Shown piece after piece: positions 7,445 through 14,087 of a stretch of DNA of 19,732 bases (positions are counted from its first letter, which is position 1; every line of letters starts with the position of its first letter). Below the pieces are notes generated by a model, which did not search any database, was not told where the DNA came from, and was given only the letters and a program-made list of their open reading frames with translations. A program made the translations under genes and the position numbers. The DNA comes from Alcaligenaceae bacterium (GTDB taxonomy: Bacteria; Pseudomonadota; Gammaproteobacteria; Burkholderiales; Burkholderiaceae_B): assembly GCA_947380655.1 (NCBI GenBank), contig CANCRX010000056.1, positions 1-19,732 of the forward strand. The letters are read 5' to 3'.

Positions 7445-8237
7445 ACTTCCAGCCCGCGCAAATCTGTAGCATCTGTTTTAAAACAGGCTGCACGTTTGCC
7501 GCGGTATCTGGCAGATAGTTATAGGGTGGCTGCTCATTCATGTATGAACTCCAGGTCATCTCTAACTGGATTGCATGAATGCCCTGCGCGGGTTGGCCAT
7601 ACTGGCGTGTGATGGTTCCGCCGGTAAAGCGCCCATTTAATACGGAAGTATGCTGCGTATCAGCCTGCGCACAGGCAAACACTTTCGCTGAAAGTGCAGG
7701 GTCACAACTTTTGCCGCTTGCGGTCCCAAGGTTCAAATCGGTGAGTGTGCCTTCAAAAAATCTCGGTAGTACTGAGCGAATTGAATGCGCATCCCACAAA
7801 ACTATCTGACGATGCAGGTTTTTGAGTCTGCTTAGTTCGTTTGCCAGCGCATCGTGATAGGGCTGCCAGTAGAGCGCACGACGTCGGTTGATTTCTTCTT
7901 GTGTTGGCGTTTTGCCACTCGGGTAAAGTGGCTCGCGATCAAAATTATCAATAGGGCATAGCAGCGTTGTATCTTGACCCGGGTACAGATTGGTTTGATC
8001 GATTGGACGATTCAGATCAATCACGTAGCGTGACATGTTGGCCTGAAGGATCGATGCACCCATTTCTTTGGCAAAGGCATACAGCTCTGGCAGGTGCCAA
8101 TCAGTATCTCTTACGTCTCGCGCCACGGGCAATAACTGCGCCTCAATATCCGCTGGAATGTATGTGCCGCAATGGGGAATCGAAACCAGCAGAGGGAGCG
8201 TGCCTTGATGGAGTGTGAAAACGGGCGTGTCTGACAT
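7440..8237 (-). CDS. N-formylglutamate amidohydrolase (HutG-type)
   Basis: A 265-residue zinc-dependent N-formylglutamate deformylase, which releases formate and glutamate in histidine degradation. Typical segments are LPLLVSIPHCGTYIP (14-28, with His22), DVRDTDWHLPELYAFA (41-56), SRYVIDLNRPIDQTNLYPG (69-87), LYWQPYHDAL, VLWDAHSIRS (146-155, with Asp149 and His151), NGRFTGGTITRQYGQP and GIHAIQLEMTW (219-229, with Glu226). The length fits the family. The Shine-Dalgarno is weak (AGG about 8 nt upstream). No other histidine-utilisation genes (hutH, hutU, hutI, hutF) are present, so the assignment to a Hut pathway rests on the family alone, and action on another N-formyl amino acid is possible. 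It is convergent with the amidase gene and divergent from the fmdB-like gene over 188 bp, in which I see no clear promoter. Confidence 0.88.
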   Translation of the reverse strand: MSDTPVFTLHQGTLPLLVSIPHCGTYIPADIEAQLLPVARDVRDTDWHLPELYAFAKEMGASILQANMSRYVIDLNRPIDQTNLYPGQDTTLLCPIDNFDREPLYPSGKTPTQEEINRRRALYWQPYHDALANELSRLKNLHRQIVLWDAHSIRSVLPRFFEGTLTDLNLGTASGKSCDPALSAKVFACAQADTQHTSVLNGRFTGGTITRQYGQPAQGIHAIQLEMTWSSYMNEQPPYNYLPDTAANVQPVLKQMLQICAGWKF

Positions 8238-8425
8238 GATGAAACCTGAAAATGATGACTTTTGAACTAAAAATACGTAGATTTATAAGAATTTATACGA
8301 TTTTCGCAATAAATTAGCGTGAAATTCACCGGCAGCTTGGGCAATAAGGGGGAAATACTTAAAAAACCGTTAAAATCTAGGGCTTTCCCTTAATTTCATA
8401 CTCCAGCCTCCTCGAGAGTTTTATC

Positions 8426-8896
8426 GTGCCGATTTACGCTTACAAATGCACCGCCTGTGGTCACGCCGAAGACATCCTGCAAAAGATGTCTGATAAACGC
8501 CTGACAGAGTGTCCTGCGTGCAAACAATCCACCTATGAAAAACAAGTCACCGCGGCAGGTTTCCAGCTAAAGGGCTCGGGCTGGTATGTAACGGATTTCC
8601 GCAATAACGCGGGCGGCACCAGTAAGACCAGCGAGGCTGCGGTGGGTAAAACGGCTGCTGAGGCCGTGGCAGGAAATGGTTCTGCCGGGGCTGATTCTGC
8701 AAGTAGCAACAGTTCCTCAAGTACAGACTCTGGTTCGAGCGGTAGTGGTGAATCATCTTCTTCCGGATCGAGCTCAACGCCCGCACCGGCTGCATCCAGT
8801 GCCGCGTCGAACGGCGGGTCTAACACTACTTCTAGTAACAATTCGGCTGGATCCTCATCGGGTAACGCGAATAGCGCGACCAAATCTGCCCCATAA
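8426..8896 (+). CDS. FmdB family zinc-ribbon protein with long Ser/Gly/Ala tail
   Basis: A 156-residue protein starting at GTG (8426), preceded by GAGAG. Residues 1-58 are the FmdB-type zinc ribbon: MPIYAYKC, Cys8-x2-Cys11 and Cys29-x2-Cys32, then FQLKGSGWYVTDF. Residues from about 60 to 156 are a low-complexity, probably disordered tail dominated by Ser, Gly, Ala, Asn and Thr, longer than the tail in most family members I know. The name FmdB comes from a proposed regulator of formamidase/acetamidase genes in Methylophilus; the function of most homologues, including this one, is not established. It lies 33 bp upstream of the DUF502 gene, in the same order as in other Burkholderiales, and is probably cotranscribed with it. 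Confidence 0.88.
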   Translation: MPIYAYKCTACGHAEDILQKMSDKRLTECPACKQSTYEKQVTAAGFQLKGSGWYVTDFRNNAGGTSKTSEAAVGKTAAEAVAGNGSAGADSASSNSSSSTDSGSSGSGESSSSGSSSTPAPAASSAASNGGSNTTSSNNSAGSSSGNANSATKSAP

Positions 8897-8929
8897 CGCA
8901 CCTTCTTTACCTGAGCTTAACTAAACCGA

Positions 8930-9577
8930 ATGCGTTCCTTTAAAAAATACTTCATCACTGGCTTGCTGATTTGGGTGCCTCTGGTCATTACGATCTGGGT
9001 ACTCGGTCTGGTAGTCAATACGCTAGAGAGCGTAGTGCCAGTATTTTTGTCACCTCAGGCGTTGTTTGGTTTTGATATTCCTGGCTTTCGTGTGCTGCTG
9101 GTGTTGTTTGTATTGTTAGCTACGGGCGTATTTGCAGCTAATTTTTTTGGCCGCAGTATTTTGCGCTGGTCGGAGAAACTGCTTGGCCGCATTCCATTGG
9201 TGCGTTCAATCTATCACTCGGTCAAGCAGGTCAGCGATACGTTACTGGCACCAAATGGTCAGGCCTTTCGTCAGGCAGTGCTTGTAGAGTATCCGAGAAA
9301 GGGTTGCTGGACGATCGCGTTGTTAACGGGCTCGCCAAGTGGTGAAGTCGCTGAGCATTTGCAAACAGAACATGTCAGCGTGTATGTGCCGACGACACCA
9401 AACCCGACCTCAGGATTTTTTCTGATTATGTCGCGCACTGAAGTGATCCCTCTGAGTATGTCTGTGGATTCAGCCTTGAAATATATCGTGTCGATGGGCG
9501 TTGTTGCACCGAGCACGCCAGCCGTGGTCACGGTTAGTCAAGCTAACAGTGCAGACGAGGCCAGACCCGCAGAATAA
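8930..9577 (+). CDS. DUF502 domain-containing membrane protein
   Basis: A 215-residue member of the DUF502 family of uncharacterised inner-membrane proteins. Two hydrophobic segments (about 9-30 and 53-75) are followed by the conserved GRSILRWSEKLLGRIPLVRSIYHSVKQVSDTL stretch (about 74-105) and a soluble part with VLVEYPRKGCWTIALLTG, VYVPTTPNPTSGFF and SVDSALKYIVSMG. The C-terminus after about 200 is polar and not conserved in character. Function is unknown. The gene usually sits directly upstream of aspS in Betaproteobacteria, as here, but the 206-bp gap to aspS contains an unusual tandem array. The stop codon is inside a 15-bp direct repeat. Confidence 0.9.
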   Translation: MRSFKKYFITGLLIWVPLVITIWVLGLVVNTLESVVPVFLSPQALFGFDIPGFRVLLVLFVLLATGVFAANFFGRSILRWSEKLLGRIPLVRSIYHSVKQVSDTLLAPNGQAFRQAVLVEYPRKGCWTIALLTGSPSGEVAEHLQTEHVSVYVPTTPNPTSGFFLIMSRTEVIPLSMSVDSALKYIVSMGVVAPSTPAVVTVSQANSADEARPAE

Positions 9578-9604
9578 ACAGTACCGACCTAAACAGTACA
9601 GAAA
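9575..9604 (+). repeat. 15-bp tail duplication over the DUF502 stop
   Basis: TAAACAGTACCGACC (9575-9589) is followed directly by TAAACAGTACAGAAA (9590-9604), 12 of 15 identical. The first copy begins with the TAA stop codon of the DUF502 gene, so the duplicated unit supplies a second TAA. Confidence 0.7.
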
Positions 9605-9622
9605 GTATTTAAGCACTTCCTA

Positions 9623-9705
9623 ATAAAGTTACACCGCATAAAGTTACACCGCATAAAGTTACACCGCATAAAGTTACACCGCATAAAGTTACACCGCATA
9701 AAGCT
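9623..9705. repeat. 15-bp x 5 tandem array upstream of aspS
   Basis: ACACCGCATAAAGTT is repeated head to tail at 9631-9645, 9646-9660, 9661-9675 and 9676-9690, all identical. A fifth copy at 9691-9705 ends in CT instead of TT, and a partial ATAAAGTT (9623-9630) precedes the array. A 15-bp period is about 1.4 helical turns, so successive copies are not on the same DNA face. The near-perfect identity suggests recent expansion by slippage, as in a variable-number tandem repeat. Confidence 0.95.
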
Positions 9706-9783
9706 TGACTGAATACGTATTGTTGAATTTTTTGATTTAACAATTTTTGATAAATTTTTTACCAGAATTTTGGAGCACTCCGC
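9705..9783 (+). promoter_or_regulatory. AT-rich leader region of aspS
   Basis: Just after the tandem array there is a good -35-like TTGACT (9705-9710), although no convincing -10 lies 16-18 bp downstream in the T-rich run. TTGTTGAA (9720-9727) and TTTAACAA (9736-9743) can form an AT-only stem followed by TTTTTGAT, which could be a weak terminator for the upstream genes or simply AT-rich leader sequence. GGAG (9772-9775), 8 nt before the ATG, is the aspS ribosome site. Confidence 0.35.
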
Positions 9784-11580
9784 ATGCGTACCTGCTACAC
9801 CGGCCAGGTTTGTCGTGACCACTTAGGTCAAACCGTTACCCTGTTTGGTTGGGTTCATCGTCGCCGCGATCACGGCGGAGTGATCTTCATCGACATGCGC
9901 GATCGCGCAGGTCTGGCACAGATCGTGTTTGATCCTGATAATGCGCCAGCATTCTCTATCGCCGAGCGTCTGCGTAACGAATTTTGCATCCGCGTGACAG
10001 GTTTGGTGCGTGAGCGTCCCGCCGGTACCTCGAACTCTGATCTCGCTTCAGGCGAAATTGAAATCCTCTGCCGCGAAGTAGAAATCCTCAACGCGTCCGT
10101 CACCCCTCCATTCCAGCTCGACGACGAGAATTTGTCCGAGACCACCCGTCTGACACACCGTGTGCTGGATCTGCGCCGCGGCCAGATGCAAAAGAACATG
10201 ATGCTGCGTTATCGCGTCTCGATTGAGGTGCGTAAGTTCCTCGACAACCTGGGCTTCATCGATATCGAAACCCCCATGCTGACCAAGAGCACACCTGAAG
10301 GCGCGCGCGATTACCTCGTGCCTTCACGCGTAAATGCTGGTGAGTTCTTTGCACTTCCCCAGTCACCCCAGCTGTTTAAACAGATGTTGATGGTGTCGGG
10401 CTTTGATCGTTACTACCAGATCACCAAATGTTTCCGCGACGAGGATCTCCGTGCAGATCGTCAGCCAGAATTCACCCAGATCGATTGCGAAACCTCGTTC
10501 CTGAACGAAGTCCAGATCCGTGAGATTTTCGAAGGCATGATCCGTCATGTATTCAAAGTCGTACAAAACGTTGATCTGGCTGAAACATTCCCGATCATGC
10601 CTTATAGCGAAGCCATGCGTTTGTATGGTTCGGACAAGCCAGACCTGCGTGTCAAGCTCGAGTTCACCGACCTGACCGATGTCATGAAAGACGTCGACTT
10701 TCAGGTATTTGCTCAAGCCGCGACGACCGAGGGCAGCCGCGTTGTGGCGTTGCGCGTACCTGGTGGTGCTCAGATTTCGCGCAGCGAGATCGACAATTAC
10801 ACCAAGTTTGTCGCGATCTATGGCGCAAAAGGTCTTGCCTGGATCAAGGTTAACGAAGCTGCAAAAGGCCGTGACGGTCTGCAGTCGCCGATTGTTAAAA
10901 ACCTGCACGATGCAGCGCTGGCCGAGATGGTTAAGCGCACCGGTGCACAAGATGGCGATCTGATCTTCTTTGGTGCGGATCGCAGCAAAGTCGTCAATGA
11001 TGCGATTGGTGCCTTGCGTGTCAAGATTGGTCACAGCGATTTCGGCAAGGCCAATGGCCTGTTCGAAGCCGTCTGGAAACCACTCTGGGTCGTTGACTTC
11101 CCAATGTTCGAATACGACGAAGAAGCTGATCGTTACGTTGCAGCTCACCATCCATTTACCAGCCCGAAAGATGGCCACGAAGATTTGCTCACCACAGATC
11201 CTTCAAAAGCCATCGCCAAGGCTTATGACATGGTCTTGAACGGTTGGGAAATCGGTGGTGGTTCAGTGCGTATCCACCGCGAAGAAATCCAGAGCAAAGT
11301 ATTCCGTGCCCTCAAAATCGATGCTGAAGAAGCCCAACTCAAATTTGGTTTCTTGCTCGACGCCTTGCAATATGGTGCACCACCCCATGGTGGTATCGCC
11401 TTTGGTCTGGACCGTATCGTCACCATGATGACCGGTGCCGAATCGATCCGCGACGTAATCGCCTTCCCCAAAACGCAGCGCGCACAATGCCTGCTCACGC
11501 AAGCTCCCTCACCTGTTGATGAGAAGCAATTGCGTGAACTGCATATCCGTCTGCGTCAGCCAGAAATCAAAGCTGTTTAA
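9784..11580 (+). CDS. aspS: Aspartate--tRNA ligase, probably non-discriminating (Asp/Asn)
   Basis: A 598-residue bacterial-type class II aspartyl-tRNA synthetase, full length. An N-terminal anticodon-binding OB fold (FGWVHRRRDHGGVIFIDMRD, 21-40) is followed by the catalytic core with IETPMLTKSTPEGARDYLVPSR (161-182), motif 2 FRDEDLRADRQPEFTQ (217-232), the bacterial GAD insertion (roughly 300-415) and motif 3 GIAFGLDRIV (537-546). His30 and Gly81 occupy the positions of His31 and Gly82 in the Pseudomonas aeruginosa enzyme, where they are linked to charging both tRNA-Asp and tRNA-Asn, whereas discriminating E. coli AspRS has Leu30. This predicts indirect Asn-tRNA formation by GatCAB. A good Shine-Dalgarno (GGAG) supports the start. 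It is preceded by an AT-rich leader and the 15-bp array. Confidence 0.97.
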   Translation: MRTCYTGQVCRDHLGQTVTLFGWVHRRRDHGGVIFIDMRDRAGLAQIVFDPDNAPAFSIAERLRNEFCIRVTGLVRERPAGTSNSDLASGEIEILCREVEILNASVTPPFQLDDENLSETTRLTHRVLDLRRGQMQKNMMLRYRVSIEVRKFLDNLGFIDIETPMLTKSTPEGARDYLVPSRVNAGEFFALPQSPQLFKQMLMVSGFDRYYQITKCFRDEDLRADRQPEFTQIDCETSFLNEVQIREIFEGMIRHVFKVVQNVDLAETFPIMPYSEAMRLYGSDKPDLRVKLEFTDLTDVMKDVDFQVFAQAATTEGSRVVALRVPGGAQISRSEIDNYTKFVAIYGAKGLAWIKVNEAAKGRDGLQSPIVKNLHDAALAEMVKRTGAQDGDLIFFGADRSKVVNDAIGALRVKIGHSDFGKANGLFEAVWKPLWVVDFPMFEYDEEADRYVAAHHPFTSPKDGHEDLLTTDPSKAIAKAYDMVLNGWEIGGGSVRIHREEIQSKVFRALKIDAEEAQLKFGFLLDALQYGAPPHGGIAFGLDRIVTMMTGAESIRDVIAFPKTQRAQCLLTQAPSPVDEKQLRELHIRLRQPEIKAV

Positions 11581-11603
11581 TTTTGCAGCGTTGATCTATC
11601 GTT

Positions 11604-11635
11604 AAAAACAAGGCGGGCATTAACCGCTCGCCTTG
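11604..11635 (-). terminator. Strong hairpin at the aspS/EEP junction, terminator-like on the minus strand
   Basis: CAAGGCGGGC (11609-11618) and GCTCGCCTTG (11626-11635) form a 10-bp stem with one G-U pair and a 7-nt loop. On the plus strand the hairpin is not followed by a T-run; it ends 6 nt before the EEP start codon. On the minus strand it is followed directly by TTTTT (complement of 11604-11608), the canonical intrinsic terminator layout. It may still attenuate readthrough from aspS. Confidence 0.55.
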
Positions 11636-11641
11636 ATACTC

Positions 11642-12517
11642 ATGTCACTGATTCGAGTCGTTAGTTACAACATCCACAAAGGACGCTCGCTTGCCGGGCG
11701 CGACTCCTTGGGAGACTTGCGACTAGGACTGCATGGGTTGCGCCCTGATCTGATGTTTTTGCAGGAAGTACAAGGCCGCAACGACAAATACGGCTCCCTG
11801 CATCTGCAGCATGAGTCGCTTGCTGCTGCTTTGCATATGGAGTGTGCTTACGGCCGTAATGCTGTGCGTAAGGATACTGACCACGGCAACGCCCTGCTCT
11901 CAAGACACAAAATTGTGAGCTTCGAAAATCAGGACATCTCGGATCACAGTATGGAGCAGCGTGGTCTGCTGCATGGCTTAATCGATGTCGGGGGGCGTGA
12001 GGTGCACTGCTTTGTCGTGCATCTAGGATTGTTTGCCGGTAGCCGAGTCAGGCAGATCGAAGTCATGGCCGAGCGTATTAATCGCATGGTGCCGGATGGC
12101 GCACCGATGTTGATCGCTGGCGATTTTAATGACTGGAGGGACCGGCTGGCCCCGCTGTTTGTCCAGCAGTTGGGTGTCTACGAGGTTTTTGCACACGCAC
12201 CACGTACGCACGGCATGATGCCTAAGTTACGTGAGTCGATGCGGCAGTTGGGTGGTGTGTTGCGTGGCGACAGCGAGGAGAAACTTCGCGTTGCGATGTT
12301 TCGCAGACAGCATACGCGGGTGAATCAATTGTCGGCAGAGGGCGCCGGCAATTTGATGCCCTCGCCACGGACTTTCCCTGCCGCGTTTCCGTGGTTGCGC
12401 CTGGACCGTATTTATCAGCGCGGCTTTGCCGTGCGCAGTGCGCGTGTGTTGCGTGGCAGGCCCTGGACGCAGCTCTCAGATCATGCGCCGATTTTGGCGG
12501 AGCTGGAACTGCCATAG
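11642..12517 (+). CDS. Endonuclease/exonuclease/phosphatase (EEP) family protein
   Basis: A 291-residue EEP-fold metal-dependent phosphodiesterase. Catalytic landmarks are VVSYNIHKGR with Asn10, LMFLQEVQG with Glu42, FVVHLGLF, IAGDFNDWRD with Asp160 and Asn162, and the C-terminal SDHAPILAEL with Asp280 and His281. Members include nucleases, inositol-phosphate and sphingomyelin phosphodiesterases, so the substrate cannot be named. The frame is open from a TTG at 11633, but that codon lies inside a stable stem; ATG at 11642 gives the usual short lead into the first strand and is preferred, although no Shine-Dalgarno precedes it. In Burkholderiales this gene is commonly found next to a PLD-type cardiolipin synthase gene, as here, but here that gene converges on it. 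Confidence 0.9.
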   Translation: MSLIRVVSYNIHKGRSLAGRDSLGDLRLGLHGLRPDLMFLQEVQGRNDKYGSLHLQHESLAAALHMECAYGRNAVRKDTDHGNALLSRHKIVSFENQDISDHSMEQRGLLHGLIDVGGREVHCFVVHLGLFAGSRVRQIEVMAERINRMVPDGAPMLIAGDFNDWRDRLAPLFVQQLGVYEVFAHAPRTHGMMPKLRESMRQLGGVLRGDSEEKLRVAMFRRQHTRVNQLSAEGAGNLMPSPRTFPAAFPWLRLDRIYQRGFAVRSARVLRGRPWTQLSDHAPILAELELP

Positions 12518-12580
12518 GGCGTTGCGCTGTATAGGGTGGTGTGCTGTATCAGGCGGTGCGCTGTTTGAGGCAGTGAGTTG
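12513..12580 (+). repeat. 17-bp x 4 degenerate tail repeat over the EEP stop
   Basis: The units are CATAGGGCGTTGCGCTG (12513-12529, containing the TAG stop), TATAGGGTGGTGTGCTG (12530-12546), TATCAGGCGGTGCGCTG (12547-12563) and TTTGAGGCAGTGAGTTG (12564-12580). Neighbouring units among the first three agree at about 13 of 17 positions; the fourth is weaker. The array fills most of the 80-bp gap to the convergent clsB-like stop. Confidence 0.75.
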
Positions 12581-12597
12581 CTTAAAGTGGCACACAT

Positions 12598-13857
12598 TTA
12601 ATAGTCCTCGTTTTTTCCTGACAGCGCTACACCTATCCTCAATAAAAAATACGCAGCAGCATCGCTTGCCTGGGTGAGCCATCCGCGGCGCGAGTAGAGT
12701 GAGTGCTCAATCACGCGGCTGCCGCGAGACATGGCAAGCTCAAGAGAGTGTCTCAGTTGCGCAGCAAAACCAGTATCCTGAACCATCAGATTTGCCTCGC
12801 GAGCGAGCAACAAACTAAACGGATCCAGATTGGAGGAGCCGACAGTGGCCCAGCCATCCATGACCGCGACTTTTGCATGCAGAAAGCTAGGGATGTACTC
12901 GTAGATCTCTATGCCCTGTTTGAGGAACTGATCGTAGATCCAGCGTGTGGCGTGATATTGCAACTGGTATTCAATTTTTCCCTGCAATAGTAGGCGTACG
13001 CGCACGCCCCGGTTCGCTGCAGCAATGAGTGCCTTGCGCAATGAGTGGCCCGGCAGGAAATACGCGTTTGCAATGACGATGTCGTGTTTCGCTGCAGCGA
13101 TTGCTGTGAGATATGCAGACTCGATCGACTTTCTGAATCTTAAGTTGTCACGCAGTACCAGTGCGGCAGTGATTGTGCCCGAGGGGGCTGCGGTGGCAAA
13201 GCGATGCTGAGGATGGCGTAAATGCAGATGACGCAGATATCTCAGCCTGTGTAGCGGACTCAAATGTGCATGCGAATGCGGATAGTCGTTTTCTCTTTGT
13301 GTATGGACAAGCCTTAACCAAAGGATATCGAGCGCATGGATCGCATCTTGTACCGTGGGGCCTGTCACCTGCACCGCAAAATCAAAACGCGGATCAGTGC
13401 TGTGAATTGTCGGATCTTGTTCTGAATAGTCGTCTTCGAAATTGATTCCGCCCAAAAATGCAGTTTTGCCATCGACAATCACTATTTTGCGATGTAAACG
13501 CCGCAGACGGAGCATGTCAAAACCATTCAGTCCAAACGATTTAGGCTCTGGCCGATAGATCCTGCACAGCGCACCTGCAGTTTGTAATTGCGCGCGTATC
13601 TCCTGATCCTGCCCGGCACAACCAAAACCATCAAGCACAACACGAACCTTGACGCCGCGCAGAGCAGCTTGTTTGAGGTGGTGCAGTATTTTGGTGCCGG
13701 CACTATCAAGCCGAAAAATATAGGTCTCGAGATGAATGCTGGTCGTCGCCCGATCAAAAGCCTCGCAAAGCGCAGGAAATAGCTGCACACCGTTTTCGAG
13801 CAAAGTGATGGCGTTCCCGGATTTCCAGCGGAGCGCTGCGCTGTGTGACGACATCAT
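12598..13857 (-). CDS. clsB: Phospholipase D-type cardiolipin synthase (ClsB-like)
   Basis: A PLD-superfamily protein of about 419 residues with two HKD motifs. Counted from the longer TTG start at 13866, these are HRKIVIVDG (His125, Lys127, Asp132) followed by GGINFEDDYS, and LHAKVAVMDG (His330, Lys332, Asp337) followed by GSSNLDPFS. The length and the absence of N-terminal membrane spans resemble E. coli ClsB (413 residues), which makes cardiolipin from phosphatidylglycerol and can use phosphatidylethanolamine. The frame is open to TTG at 13866; ATG at 13857 or 13854 is more likely. It is transcribed against the EEP gene, ending 80 bp from its stop. The gap upstream (13867-14087, 220 bp) shows no further gene. 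A different PLD activity, such as a phospholipase or nuclease, is less likely. Confidence 0.88.
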   Translation of the reverse strand: MMSSHSAALRWKSGNAITLLENGVQLFPALCEAFDRATTSIHLETYIFRLDSAGTKILHHLKQAALRGVKVRVVLDGFGCAGQDQEIRAQLQTAGALCRIYRPEPKSFGLNGFDMLRLRRLHRKIVIVDGKTAFLGGINFEDDYSEQDPTIHSTDPRFDFAVQVTGPTVQDAIHALDILWLRLVHTQRENDYPHSHAHLSPLHRLRYLRHLHLRHPQHRFATAAPSGTITAALVLRDNLRFRKSIESAYLTAIAAAKHDIVIANAYFLPGHSLRKALIAAANRGVRVRLLLQGKIEYQLQYHATRWIYDQFLKQGIEIYEYIPSFLHAKVAVMDGWATVGSSNLDPFSLLLAREANLMVQDTGFAAQLRHSLELAMSRGSRVIEHSLYSRRGWLTQASDAAAYFLLRIGVALSGKNEDY

Positions 13858-14087
13858 GCGTGACAATTTTTAGGCGACATACGTTTCTCGACTCAAGCTG
13901 CACTATTGCAGTTCGATCAGTCTGAAGTAAGCAGTCACCCGACTCAACGGTTTGACTGGTCATGCCGTACAAAAACCACACCCACTAAATTGCAACTAGA
14001 TCTTTCTAGGGTATTGACTGGAAAAGCCCTATTGCTTTCAAATTTAAACACATGATTTAGGAATTTTAAGGAATTCAAGTTTATGCA

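Noticed and set aside
8238..8425. Searched the divergent gap between the hutG-like and fmdB-like genes for promoters or a riboswitch.
   Set aside because: AT-rich with a small AGGG-cttt-CCCT dyad, but no -35/-10 pair with acceptable spacing.
8533..8901. Long minus-strand frame, rich in Glu, Leu and Ala, opposite the fmdB-like gene.
   Set aside because: Shadow of the Ser/Gly-rich tail; the zinc ribbon on the plus strand is clearly the real gene.
9589..9822. Minus-strand frame with repeated NFMRC pentapeptides.
   Set aside because: It is only the translation of the 15-bp tandem array, whose period is a multiple of three, and it runs into the aspS start.
10363..11178. 271-codon minus-strand frame inside aspS.
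   Set aside because: The opposite strand is a conserved, full-length AspRS; the antisense frame shows no family features.
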